Source: an uncultured Dyadobacter sp. (GTDB lineage: Bacteria; Bacteroidota; Bacteroidia; Cytophagales; Spirosomataceae). Taken from it: DNA of 64,000 nt. The translations under genes were made by a program, and so were the position numbers. Position 1 is the first letter of the stretch; each line of letters starts with the position of its first letter. Positions 51,860-59,454 of the stretch are shown here, piece by piece. Below the pieces are notes generated by a model. It was not told the origin of the DNA and ran no database searches. It saw nothing but the letters and a program-made list of their open reading frames with translations. The stretch spans positions 62,001 through 126,000 of the forward strand of contig NZ_CAMLSE010000018.1 of the NCBI RefSeq assembly GCF_946482605.1. The letters run 5' to 3'.

Positions 51860-52394
51860 CGGGATCTGGTCGTAATGTTTGATATACCGGGCAATCCGTA
51901 TCATGTGCGCCGGGCAGATAGCCGGTGCTCATCAAAAACTCGTTCACAATCTCCCCGCCTGTGAACTTGAAAGTTTTCTTAAACAGTTTGATCCACTGTT
52001 CTTTGGTCAATGGGTGATGCGCGTCGATCCAGCCTTTGAATGAACCATATGCCTGCTTCAATTCAAGGATTTTCTGTGCATTCACGATAGCGGCATTCAC
52101 TTTCAGTCGGTTACGAACGATCCCTGCATCGGCAAGTAATCTTTCACGATCGGTTTCGTCGTAGGCGGCTACCTTTTCAATTGAAAAATGATCATAGGCC
52201 GCACGGAAACTGTCCTGCTTGCGCAGCATCAAAGTCCAGCTAAGCCCCGCCTGGTTGATTTCCAGCAAAAGCCGCCCAAAAAGCTCATCGTCATCCTCGA
52301 TTGGGAAGCCGTACTGGTTGTCGTGGTAATGTTTGTGGAGCAGGTAATCAGCCTGCTCCGAAGGATTGTTGTTGACGTAAGTGCAATATGACAT
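51849..52394 (-). CDS. tag: DNA-3-methyladenine glycosylase I
   Basis: Removes 3-methyladenine from alkylated DNA. The 181-residue length fits. The pattern YHDNQYGFP, DDELFGRLLLEINQAGLSWTLMLRK, and a FKFTGGEIVNEFLMSTGY C-terminal block follow the Tag family. The zinc-site residues seem kept: Cys4 in MSYC, a histidine in HKHYHD, and the C-terminal GAHDTDC. The usual RCxW at the start is altered (SYCTYVNN), so it belongs to a divergent branch. Its 3' end overlaps the DUF6624 gene. Confidence 0.88.
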   Translation of the reverse strand: MSYCTYVNNNPSEQADYLLHKHYHDNQYGFPIEDDDELFGRLLLEINQAGLSWTLMLRKQDSFRAAYDHFSIEKVAAYDETDRERLLADAGIVRNRLKVNAAIVNAQKILELKQAYGSFKGWIDAHHPLTKEQWIKLFKKTFKFTGGEIVNEFLMSTGYLPGAHDTDCPVYQTLRPDPANN

Positions 52395-52429
52395 CGCGTT
52401 GATTTTTAGGATCTTGTCCTCAAAATAGT

Positions 52430-52888
52430 TTATTTAATAATACCGATTTGTACTTCGGTGATATTCCTGTCGGGGTTTTCGAAATCCATGTTCAGATAAA
52501 TTTCCCGGTTCTGTCCCGACATCGCAAGTTTCTGTGACATAACGGAGCCGAACAGCGAACCGTAGGTGTTAACCAACCCATCCCAATTTCCATACAGCTC
52601 CTCGCTGACGCATTCAAATGCTTCGAGCAGCTTCAATCGGTAATGGGAATCAATAGCGTGTGTGGGAGGAGTGACGGGCAATGCGATGGTTAATGTAAAA
52701 ACCGTATCGGGACGTCCATCCGCACCCTGATAAAGCCAATAAACGGGGCCGGTGATTTCCAGGTCGTTGCGTACCGCGTCCTGATATAGTTTCCGGGCTT
52801 CGATCCGTACGAACTGGAAGATTTCTTTGAAAGAAGTCCGTGTTTCGAAATACAAAACGTGTATGGGTTGAATGGTTTTAATTTGCAT
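52430..52888 (-). CDS. GyrI-like small-molecule-binding protein
   Basis: A 152-residue stand-alone effector-binding domain of the AraC-E-bind/GyrI type. The family pattern HVLYFETRTSFKEIFQF, then ITGPVYWLYQ with PDTVFTLTIALPV, and the end IYLNMDFENPDRNITEVQIGI fit. No DNA-binding domain is attached. Such proteins bind hydrophobic cations or act in drug sequestration; the ligand here is unknown. No signal peptide is visible, so it is cytoplasmic. It lies 35 nt upstream of the glycosylase gene on the same strand. Confidence 0.75.
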   Translation of the reverse strand: MQIKTIQPIHVLYFETRTSFKEIFQFVRIEARKLYQDAVRNDLEITGPVYWLYQGADGRPDTVFTLTIALPVTPPTHAIDSHYRLKLLEAFECVSEELYGNWDGLVNTYGSLFGSVMSQKLAMSGQNREIYLNMDFENPDRNITEVQIGIIK

Positions 52889-52949
52889 GGCTAACAGATG
52901 TTTTGCACAAAATTCAAACCCCCGGGTGACAACCCTATGTCAGCAGCAT

Positions 52950-53639
52950 TTAGTTTTTTTCATGGTGCCGCTTCGCTTTCATTCTTCGCACCTGCTGTTG
53001 CAGCCACGGGTAACTGATGTAGACGACTTTCGTTGCACCTATGCCTATTCCGGCGCCCATGAGCACATCGGCAAGCCAGTGGTGGTTGCCTAGTACCCGC
53101 ATTGTCCCAACGGCCGTGGCCGTTCCGTAGCCGCCTATGCTATACAACAGGCTTCGCTGGCCATACTCTTCGTGCAAAATCGTGGCATTGGTGAATGCGG
53201 TCGTAGCGTGTCCGGATGGAAACGAATGGTAGTCCTCGCCATTCGGCCGCGGATAGCGTACAATGCGCTTCAAACTCTGCGTAACGCCTTGTGCAATGAC
53301 ATTGGAAAGTATCGCCAGAATCACCTGATCACCCAATTTATGTTTTCCTTTTACACCCGCGGATGCAAGCCCGAGGCTCACCACGCCCGGTGCGTAAGGC
53401 AGATATTCGTCCAGGTTTGTGCGATAATTGGGATACTTAGAAACCACATGCTCCTGCAAACTACGACTGATCTTCCCTTGCACGATCAGTCCGGCCAATC
53501 CGAGCGTTACAGGCGGGATCACATCGCCGGCCGTGACTTTCCATAACGTGGAATCCCGCTGGGCAAAAGAAGCCCCGGGAAGTATTTGCAGGCAAAGAAA
53601 AAGGCATATCAGATATGCCTTTGTGAATTTCGGAATCAT
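52950..53639 (-). CDS. PAP2-family membrane phosphatase
   Basis: A 229-residue acid-phosphatase-superfamily protein with an N-terminal hydrophobic signal. The three-part active site is present: LKRIVRYPRP (K-x6-RP), FPSGHATTAF (PSGH) and RVLGNHHWLADVLMG (the R-x5-H-x3-D element, with Arg, His and Asp). Substrates are usually lipid phosphates such as undecaprenyl pyrophosphate or phosphatidate. The ATG overlaps the kdsA stop in an ATGA arrangement, so the two are translationally coupled. Confidence 0.9.
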   Translation of the reverse strand: MIPKFTKAYLICLFLCLQILPGASFAQRDSTLWKVTAGDVIPPVTLGLAGLIVQGKISRSLQEHVVSKYPNYRTNLDEYLPYAPGVVSLGLASAGVKGKHKLGDQVILAILSNVIAQGVTQSLKRIVRYPRPNGEDYHSFPSGHATTAFTNATILHEEYGQRSLLYSIGGYGTATAVGTMRVLGNHHWLADVLMGAGIGIGATKVVYISYPWLQQQVRRMKAKRHHEKN

Positions 53640-54448
53640 AATATCGCTTCTCTTACACGCACCAATTTCTGCAAAAGGCCTTCGAGCTGGTCGAGCGGCA
53701 GCATGTTCGCCCCATCGGATTTGGCTTCGGCCGGGTTAAAATGCGTTTCAATGAACAGACCGTCGGCTCCCACTGCAATGGCCGCCTTGGCAATCGTCTC
53801 GATCAGCTTGGGTTTGCCGCCCGTAACGCCTGAGGTTTGGTTGGGTTGTTGCAACGAATGCGTGCAGTCCATGACTATCGGGACCCCAAATGCCGCCATT
53901 TCCGGCAAATTACGGTAATCGACAACCAGGTCACCGTATCCGAAGCTGTTACCGCGATCAGTCAGGATGACCTGGCATTCCGGGTTAACCTCGTGAATTT
54001 TTTCGGCGGCGAACCGCATCGAAGCGCCGGAAAGGAACTGTCCTTTTTTCACATTGACGGCTTTGCCCGTGCGGGCGGCAGCTGCGAGGAGTTCGGTCTG
54101 GCGGCAGAGAAATGCCGGGATTTGCAGCACATCTACATACTCCGCGGCGAATGCAGCCTCGTGCGATTCGTGGATATCAGTGACGGTGGGTATATCGAAA
54201 GTCTGGCTCACTTCCTGTAAGATTTTCAATGCCTTTTCGTCGCCAATCCCGGTGAATGAGTCTGCTTTGGTGCGGTTGGCCTTACGGTAAGAACCTTTGA
54301 ATATGTAGGGAATGCGAAGGCGGTCGGTGACGGAAACAATGTGTTCTGCAATTCTCAATGCCATATCTCTTCCTTCGATCGCACAAGGGCCGGCCATCAG
54401 GAAAAAAGAAGGCGACTCGGTATTTTTCAGTTTGGCTATGGATATCAT
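53636..54448 (-). CDS. kdsA: 3-deoxy-8-phosphooctulonate synthase (KDO-8-P synthase)
   Basis: Condenses phosphoenolpyruvate with arabinose 5-phosphate in Kdo synthesis for lipopolysaccharide. The 270-residue TIM barrel has FLMAGPCAIEGRDMALRIAE, FKGSYRKANRTKADSFTG, TDIHESHEAAFAAEYVDVLQIPAFLCRQTELL and TDRGNSFGYGDLVVDYRN. It overlaps the PAP2 gene by 4 nt. The next gene on the other strand is acpP, 234 nt away, with divergent promoters in between. Confidence 0.96.
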   Translation of the reverse strand: MISIAKLKNTESPSFFLMAGPCAIEGRDMALRIAEHIVSVTDRLRIPYIFKGSYRKANRTKADSFTGIGDEKALKILQEVSQTFDIPTVTDIHESHEAAFAAEYVDVLQIPAFLCRQTELLAAAARTGKAVNVKKGQFLSGASMRFAAEKIHEVNPECQVILTDRGNSFGYGDLVVDYRNLPEMAAFGVPIVMDCTHSLQQPNQTSGVTGGKPKLIETIAKAAIAVGADGLFIETHFNPAEAKSDGANMLPLDQLEGLLQKLVRVREAIL

Positions 54449-54620
54449 GCTGAATGTGAATGTAAGTGGTACTAAAAGTTTTTGCGAATGTACGGTTATC
54501 CGCTATGTTCTCCCTGCCGTGAATTGATTTCTTGGAATGCCAGGCCGTTAAAAGGCTGATTTCCTGCTTTTTTTTATTTTAAACAGGCAGAATACAATAA
54601 AATGAATGGTCTAAAAAAAT

Positions 54621-54648
54621 TTTGAAAAAGTGAACTGAAATATCTTTC
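54621..54648 (+). promoter_or_regulatory. Probable acpP promoter
   Basis: TTTG at 54621-54624 and TATCTTTC at 54641-54648 are separated by 16 nt. The -7 box has one mismatch to TAnnTTTG. The predicted transcript would start about 30 nt before the acpP ATG. Confidence 0.45.
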
Positions 54649-54682
54649 TTTGTGGCGATTTTAACCAAAAAGTGATTATAAA

Positions 54683-54919
54683 ATGTCAGCAATTGCAGAA
54701 AGAGTTAAGCAAATTATCGTCGAAAAACTCGGCGTTGAAGAGTCGGAGGTTACACCGGAAGCAAACTTCCAGAACGACTTGGGAGCAGACTCTCTTGACA
54801 CCGTGGAGTTGATTATGGAATTTGAAAAAGAATTCAATCTTTCTATCCCTGACGATCAGGCAGAGAACATTGGTACAGTAGGCCAAGCTGTTGCATATCT
54901 GGAAGAAAACGTGAAGTAA
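54683..54919 (+). CDS. acpP: Acyl carrier protein
   Basis: A 78-residue acidic four-helix protein that carries fatty acyl chains on phosphopantetheine. The attachment serine is Ser37 in [15 protein letters not shown]. It leads the acpP-fabF-rnc unit, the same order as in many bacteria. The gap to fabF is 43 nt. Confidence 0.97.
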   Translation: MSAIAERVKQIIVEKLGVEESEVTPEANFQNDLGADSLDTVELIMEFEKEFNLSIPDDQAENIGTVGQAVAYLEENVK

Positions 54920-54962
54920 TCCCGGTTTTTACCAGTATCATCTTCAATTCTGTCCCTATTTT

Positions 54963-56216
54963 ATGAGTTTTAAGAGAGTTGTAATTACAGGAATGGGTGC
55001 ATTGACGCCCATTGGCAATGATGTTCCTACCTTTTGGTCAAATTTAGTTGCAGGCGTAAGCGGAGCAGCTCCTATCACCCGGTTCGATGCTGAAAAGTTT
55101 CGTACCCGCTTTGCCTGTGAGGTAAAAGGCCTGGACATTAATAGTTACATTCCTCGGCAAGAAGCCCGTAAAATGGACCCTTTTGCACAATACGCCGTCA
55201 TTGCTGCAGATGAAGCGATGAAGGACGCCGGCTTTGACGCAGATACGCTTGATCTCGACAAAGCCGGTGTAATTTGGGGTACCGGCATTGGTGGCCTCAA
55301 AACCTTCGAAGAAGAGGTGATGAACTTCTCAGAGAATGGCAAAACCCCCCGTTTCAATCCTTTCTTTATTCCGAAAATGATTGTCGACAGCGCCTCCGGT
55401 GTTTTGTCGATCCGTTACGGTTTCCGGGGGCCCAACTTTATTACCGTCTCGGCTTGCGCGTCCGCTACCAATGCCCTGATCGACGCATTCAACTATATCA
55501 AACTGGGTATGATGAATGTGTGTATATCGGGAGGTTCGGAAGCAGCGGTGACCATTGCCGGTGTGGGCGGATTCAATGCATTAAAGGCATTATCGGAAAG
55601 AAACGATTCCCCCGAAACAGCATCCCGTCCTTATGATAAAGATCGTGATGGATTCGTGCTCGGAGAAGGCGGTGCTGCAATTATCCTCGAAGAACTTGAA
55701 CACGCGAAGGCGCGCGGAGCTAAGATTTACGCCGAAATGATCGGTGCAGGTATGTCTTCAGATGCCTACCACATCACTGCGCCGCACCCGGAAGGATTGG
55801 GGGCGTACATTGTGATGAAAAATGCAGTCGAAAATGCAGGTATCAAAGCCGAGGATATCGACTACATCAATACGCACGGAACCTCTACACCCATCGGTGA
55901 TCCGCAGGAGATCAAGGCGATTGAGAAATTCTTCGGAGAGCATGCGTATGAACTCAGTATCAGCTCGACGAAATCTATGACCGGGCACCTGTTGGGAGGA
56001 GCTGGTGCGATAGAGGCTGCTGCCTGCATTATGGCGATCAGAGATCAGGTGATTCCGCCTACCATTAACCACTTTACCGACGATCCGGAAATAAATCCGC
56101 GGCTGAAGCTTACTTTCAATAAGGCTGAGAAACGTCAGGTGAACGTTGCTTTGAGCAATACTTTCGGTTTCGGAGGTCACAATGCATCAGTCATTTTCAA
56201 AAAGTATGAAGACTGA
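54963..56216 (+). CDS. fabF: Beta-ketoacyl-ACP synthase II
   Basis: Elongates fatty acyl-ACP by condensation with malonyl-ACP. The 417-residue thiolase-fold enzyme has the catalytic Cys165 in VSACASATNALID, first histidine in NTHGTSTPIGDPQE, and lysine/histidine pair in STKSMTGHLLGGAGAIEA. The C-terminus NTFGFGGHNASVIF is typical. Next gene rnc follows after 14 nt. Confidence 0.97.
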   Translation: MSFKRVVITGMGALTPIGNDVPTFWSNLVAGVSGAAPITRFDAEKFRTRFACEVKGLDINSYIPRQEARKMDPFAQYAVIAADEAMKDAGFDADTLDLDKAGVIWGTGIGGLKTFEEEVMNFSENGKTPRFNPFFIPKMIVDSASGVLSIRYGFRGPNFITVSACASATNALIDAFNYIKLGMMNVCISGGSEAAVTIAGVGGFNALKALSERNDSPETASRPYDKDRDGFVLGEGGAAIILEELEHAKARGAKIYAEMIGAGMSSDAYHITAPHPEGLGAYIVMKNAVENAGIKAEDIDYINTHGTSTPIGDPQEIKAIEKFFGEHAYELSISSTKSMTGHLLGGAGAIEAAACIMAIRDQVIPPTINHFTDDPEINPRLKLTFNKAEKRQVNVALSNTFGFGGHNASVIFKKYED

Positions 56217-56230
56217 TTAACTCTCTACCA

Positions 56231-56977
56231 TTGGCAAAGCGAATTCTTATACCGATACTTTCCCTTTTCAGGACCGGAAGTGCTGAGGACAAAAAATTTA
56301 AGGAGTCGATTGCGCATGTTATTGGCGACAAACCTTCTAACCTGGGAGTCTATCAGCTGGCTTTCCGCCATACGTCCGCATCCAGGGAAACCGCCATTAA
56401 AGGTTTTAGAGAATCAAACGAGCGCCTGGAATACCTGGGTGATGCGGTGCTCGGGATGGTTGTTGCCGAATTCCTTTTTACCAAATATCCTTACAAAGAC
56501 GAAGGTTTCCTGACCGAGATCCGCTCCCGGATTGTCAACAGGGAATCATTAAACCAGATTTCCCGCAAGCTGGGCCTCGACCGGCTCATTGAGTATGACG
56601 GGAACCGCAGGGGAATGTCCCCACGATCATCCATGTATGGCGATGCGCTGGAAGCATTTGTAGGCGCCATCTACCTGGATAAGGGTTTTCGTTTTACCCG
56701 CACTTTTATCATCAGTAAACTCATTACGCATTATGATCTGGACAATATTATCCAGAACAATGTGAACTTCAAAAGCCTCATTATCGAGTGGGCGCAGCGT
56801 GAGGGCAAGGAAATCCGTTTCGAGATTCTCGAAGAAAGAGGTACACGCCATCACCGTGAATTTATTTCCCAAATACTTGTGAACGACGAGCCTTTCGCAA
56901 CCGGAAATGGCTTCACCAAAAAGAAAGCCGAGCAATCTGCATCCGAGCAGGCTTGTGCACTTCTTGAATTGAAATAA
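56231..56977 (+). CDS. rnc: Ribonuclease III
   Basis: Cleaves double-stranded RNA in rRNA and mRNA maturation. TTG at 56231, 14 nt after fabF, is the likely start (MAKRILIPILSLFR when read as Met), since the next in-frame ATG lies inside the catalytic domain. The signature NERLEYLGDAVLGMVVAEFLF and GDALEAFVGAIYLD carries the catalytic Glu and Asp residues. A double-strand RNA-binding domain follows (about 170-245). The 248-residue length is normal for Bacteroidota, slightly longer than in E. coli because of the N-terminal extension. Confidence 0.95.
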   Translation: MAKRILIPILSLFRTGSAEDKKFKESIAHVIGDKPSNLGVYQLAFRHTSASRETAIKGFRESNERLEYLGDAVLGMVVAEFLFTKYPYKDEGFLTEIRSRIVNRESLNQISRKLGLDRLIEYDGNRRGMSPRSSMYGDALEAFVGAIYLDKGFRFTRTFIISKLITHYDLDNIIQNNVNFKSLIIEWAQREGKEIRFEILEERGTRHHREFISQILVNDEPFATGNGFTKKKAEQSASEQACALLELK

Positions 56978-57000
56978 TCAGATAGTCTCGTGAAGTGACC

Positions 57001-57023
57001 GCTCATTGGGTTTTCCAATGGGC
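57001..57023 (+). terminator. Terminator hairpin after rnc
   Basis: GCTCATTGG (57001-57009) pairs with CCAATGGGC (57015-57023), one G-U pair, with loop GTTTT, followed by T-rich TATTGTTGTTTTGTC. It ends the acpP-fabF-rnc unit. Confidence 0.6.
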
Positions 57024-57215
57024 TATTGTTGTTTTGTCATTTTTCAAGAATTGAAATAGTGACATTTTGTCTTGATTATTCTGGAAGTTTCGAATTGCCG
57101 GCCATTTTGTCTGTATTTTGTTCTCCTTTTATAGCTCGGAATAGAAGTTGTTATAATTGACAGCACAACCGCATGGTTAAAGACTGAAAATTATAACAAC
57201 AAAAACCTTATAACA

Positions 57216-57647
57216 ATGAGCACATTAGTCAAAACACAATTCGCAGGTCCATCTTATTTGAACGGATTTTTTGGCAAGGATCTATTCCACGAGTTTAACA
57301 CTCCTGCATTCGCAGGCACTGTGCCAGCTGTGAATGTGATTGAGAGTAAAGAAGGCTTCCGTATCGAAGTCGCAGCTCCTGGTCTTCAAAAATCTGATTT
57401 CAAATTGAACCTTGAAAAAAATCAGTTGACCATTTCCGCTGAGAAAGAGCAGAAGGAGGAGGAGCAAAATGAGAAGTACACCCGGAAAGAGTTCAAATAC
57501 GCATCTTTCCAAAGGACCTTCACATTGCCGAATACCGTGGACGGCGACAAAATCGAAGCGAACTACGCCGATGGTATTCTGAGCATCGCATTGCCCAAAC
57601 GTGAAGAGGCGAAAGAAAAACCTGCCCGATTGATCGACATCGCTTAA
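57216..57647 (+). CDS. Small heat-shock protein (Hsp20 family)
   Basis: A 143-residue holdase chaperone that binds unfolding proteins. The alpha-crystallin domain (about 40-130) includes VNVIESKEGFRIEVAAPGL, FKLNLEKNQLTISAE, RTFTLPNTVD and the signature ANYADGILSIALPK; the tail has the ARLIDIA I-x-I-like motif. A strong terminator follows. Upstream TATTTTGT at 57113-57120 is only a partial -7 box, so a heat-inducible promoter cannot be assigned. The adjacent HtrA protease also deals with misfolded proteins. Confidence 0.93.
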   Translation: MSTLVKTQFAGPSYLNGFFGKDLFHEFNTPAFAGTVPAVNVIESKEGFRIEVAAPGLQKSDFKLNLEKNQLTISAEKEQKEEEQNEKYTRKEFKYASFQRTFTLPNTVDGDKIEANYADGILSIALPKREEAKEKPARLIDIA

Positions 57648-57661
57648 TCGGTCGGAATAAG

Positions 57662-57697
57662 AAAATGGCGTTATTTGCGAGAATAACGCCATTTTTT
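57662..57697 (+). terminator. Rho-independent terminator after the Hsp20 gene
   Basis: AAAATGGCGTTATT (57662-57675) pairs perfectly with AATAACGCCATTTT (57682-57695), loop TGCGAG, ending in six T. It lies 14 nt past the stop. Confidence 0.92.
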
Positions 57698-57845
57698 ATG
57701 AGCCTGCATTGATATTCACCTGGCAGGATATTTTTGTAAATTCCCAAATAGGATATCTTTGTTAAAAGATGTTAAAGGATTCTGCGACGGGAATAATTTG
57801 TTGTTCGATTTGCGTTATTTGTTAGTTAAAATATAACCCCAACAT

Positions 57846-59381
57846 ATGTTTATGAAAACAAATTGGAAAGGTTTGGTGTTGGTTGGGTTGATTTCAAGTG
57901 CGTCAACCCTGGCTGGCCTTAAACTCATAAGTTCTGATAGTGATAGAGATGTAATTTTTAAAGAAGCCCCTTCAGAGTCCATTGCCCGTTTCACATCGGC
58001 AGGAGCTCCGGCGGGCGCACCGGGAGATTTTGTGTACGCTGCGGAAGCAACCACTCCGACGGTCGTTCACATCAAATCGACCGTGACTCGTCAGCAGTCG
58101 CGCGGTCAGCAAATTCCTGATATATTCCGGGATTTCTTCGGTGATGACTTTGGCGGCGGGGGCCGGGGCCCTCAGCAGTCGGAAGCAACGGGTTCGGGCG
58201 TGATCATCGCAAATGACGGTTATATCGTTACCAACAACCACGTCGTGGAAGGTGCACAGGAGCTGGAAGTTACGTTGCATAACAAACGCAAATTCAGGGC
58301 AAAAGTGATCGGTACCGACCCTTCTACGGATATCGCGGTGATCAAGGTCGATGCGAAAGACCTGCCTGCGGTAACGCTGGGTAATTCAGATGCGGTAAAA
58401 GTTGGAGAATGGGTGGTGGCAGTTGGTAATCCTTTCAATCTGGAATCGACAGTTACAGCAGGTATCGTGAGTGCGAAAGGTCGTGGTTTGGGTATCATCG
58501 GGCAGTCGAGCCGTCGTAACAACATGACGCCGACTTCTGCCGCAGCGGGCGATTCTCCTTTGGAATCGTTTATCCAAACTGATGCGGTTGTCAATCCAGG
58601 TAATAGCGGCGGTGCACTGGTGAACCTAAAAGGTGAGTTAATCGGTATCAATACTGCCATTGCAAGCCCTACCGGTAGTTTCGCAGGTTATGCTTTTGCT
58701 GTTCCTTCAAGCATTGTAAAAAAAGTATCCAGCGATCTGATCAAATTCGGTAACGTACAACGGGGATACCTCGGAATTTCACTCGATGACCTGGATAGCA
58801 GAAAAGCAGAAGAGTACGGTGTAAAGGTCAATGACGGCGTATATGTTCGCGATTTCACCGAAAATAGCGCTGCAAAAGCGGGAGGGGTTAGTAAGGGCGA
58901 TGTGATCGTAAAAGTAGATGGTGTGAACATTCATTCTGTTCCCGAACTGCAGCAGTCGATCGGTCTGCACAAGCCTGGCGATAAGGTTAATCTGACTGTG
59001 AACCGGGAAGGAAAAGAAAAGGATCTGACCATTACGTTGCGTAACCGCACCGGCGGCTCGGAAATCATCAAACGCGATGAAACTGCTGCCATTATGAGTG
59101 CTTTGGGTGCCCAGTTCGGAAACCTGAGTGACCAGGAAAAGCAGAGATTGTCACGTTACAAGATTGACGGCGGTGTGAAAGTGCTTTCAATCGAAGGTGG
59201 AAAATTTGCGCGGTCACAAGTTGAGGAAGGATTTATCATCACCAAGGTGAACGGCAAGGCGGTTAAAACTGTGAAGGATTTCGAATCGGCCATTGCGGGT
59301 AAAGAGGAATCAATGGTTCAGTTCGAAGGACTTTATCCGGATGCACCCTACGATATCTATTCATTCGGTTTCCGTTTGTAA
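57846..59381 (+). CDS. Periplasmic serine protease of the HtrA/Deg family
   Basis: A 511-residue periplasmic protease/chaperone. The N-terminus contains a signal or anchor segment (about 8-28). Catalytic triad: His132 in TNNHVVEGAQE, Asp162 in DPSTDIAVIKV, Ser254 in NPGNSGGALVN. Two PDZ domains follow (about 305-395 with YLGISLDDLD; second about 415-505). ATG 57846 and ATG 57852 are both possible starts. The PDZ order is that of DegP/DegQ. It follows the Hsp20 gene but has a terminator between, so it is a separate unit. Confidence 0.95.
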   Translation: MFMKTNWKGLVLVGLISSASTLAGLKLISSDSDRDVIFKEAPSESIARFTSAGAPAGAPGDFVYAAEATTPTVVHIKSTVTRQQSRGQQIPDIFRDFFGDDFGGGGRGPQQSEATGSGVIIANDGYIVTNNHVVEGAQELEVTLHNKRKFRAKVIGTDPSTDIAVIKVDAKDLPAVTLGNSDAVKVGEWVVAVGNPFNLESTVTAGIVSAKGRGLGIIGQSSRRNNMTPTSAAAGDSPLESFIQTDAVVNPGNSGGALVNLKGELIGINTAIASPTGSFAGYAFAVPSSIVKKVSSDLIKFGNVQRGYLGISLDDLDSRKAEEYGVKVNDGVYVRDFTENSAAKAGGVSKGDVIVKVDGVNIHSVPELQQSIGLHKPGDKVNLTVNREGKEKDLTITLRNRTGGSEIIKRDETAAIMSALGAQFGNLSDQEKQRLSRYKIDGGVKVLSIEGGKFARSQVEEGFIITKVNGKAVKTVKDFESAIAGKEESMVQFEGLYPDAPYDIYSFGFRL

Positions 59382-59402
59382 ATAAGCTTGGAAATAAATT
59401 AA

Positions 59403-59435
59403 GAAAGGGCTGCGAAATTTTTTCGCAGCCCTTTC
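59403..59435. terminator. Bidirectional hairpin between HtrA and rluB genes
   Basis: GAAAGGGCTGCGAAA (59403-59417) pairs perfectly with TTTCGCAGCCCTTTC (59421-59435), a 15-bp stem with a 3-nt loop. It lies between the two convergent genes, 20 nt from each stop, and no long T-run follows on either strand. Confidence 0.75.
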
Positions 59436-59454
59436 GCATTCTTATAGATTCCGC

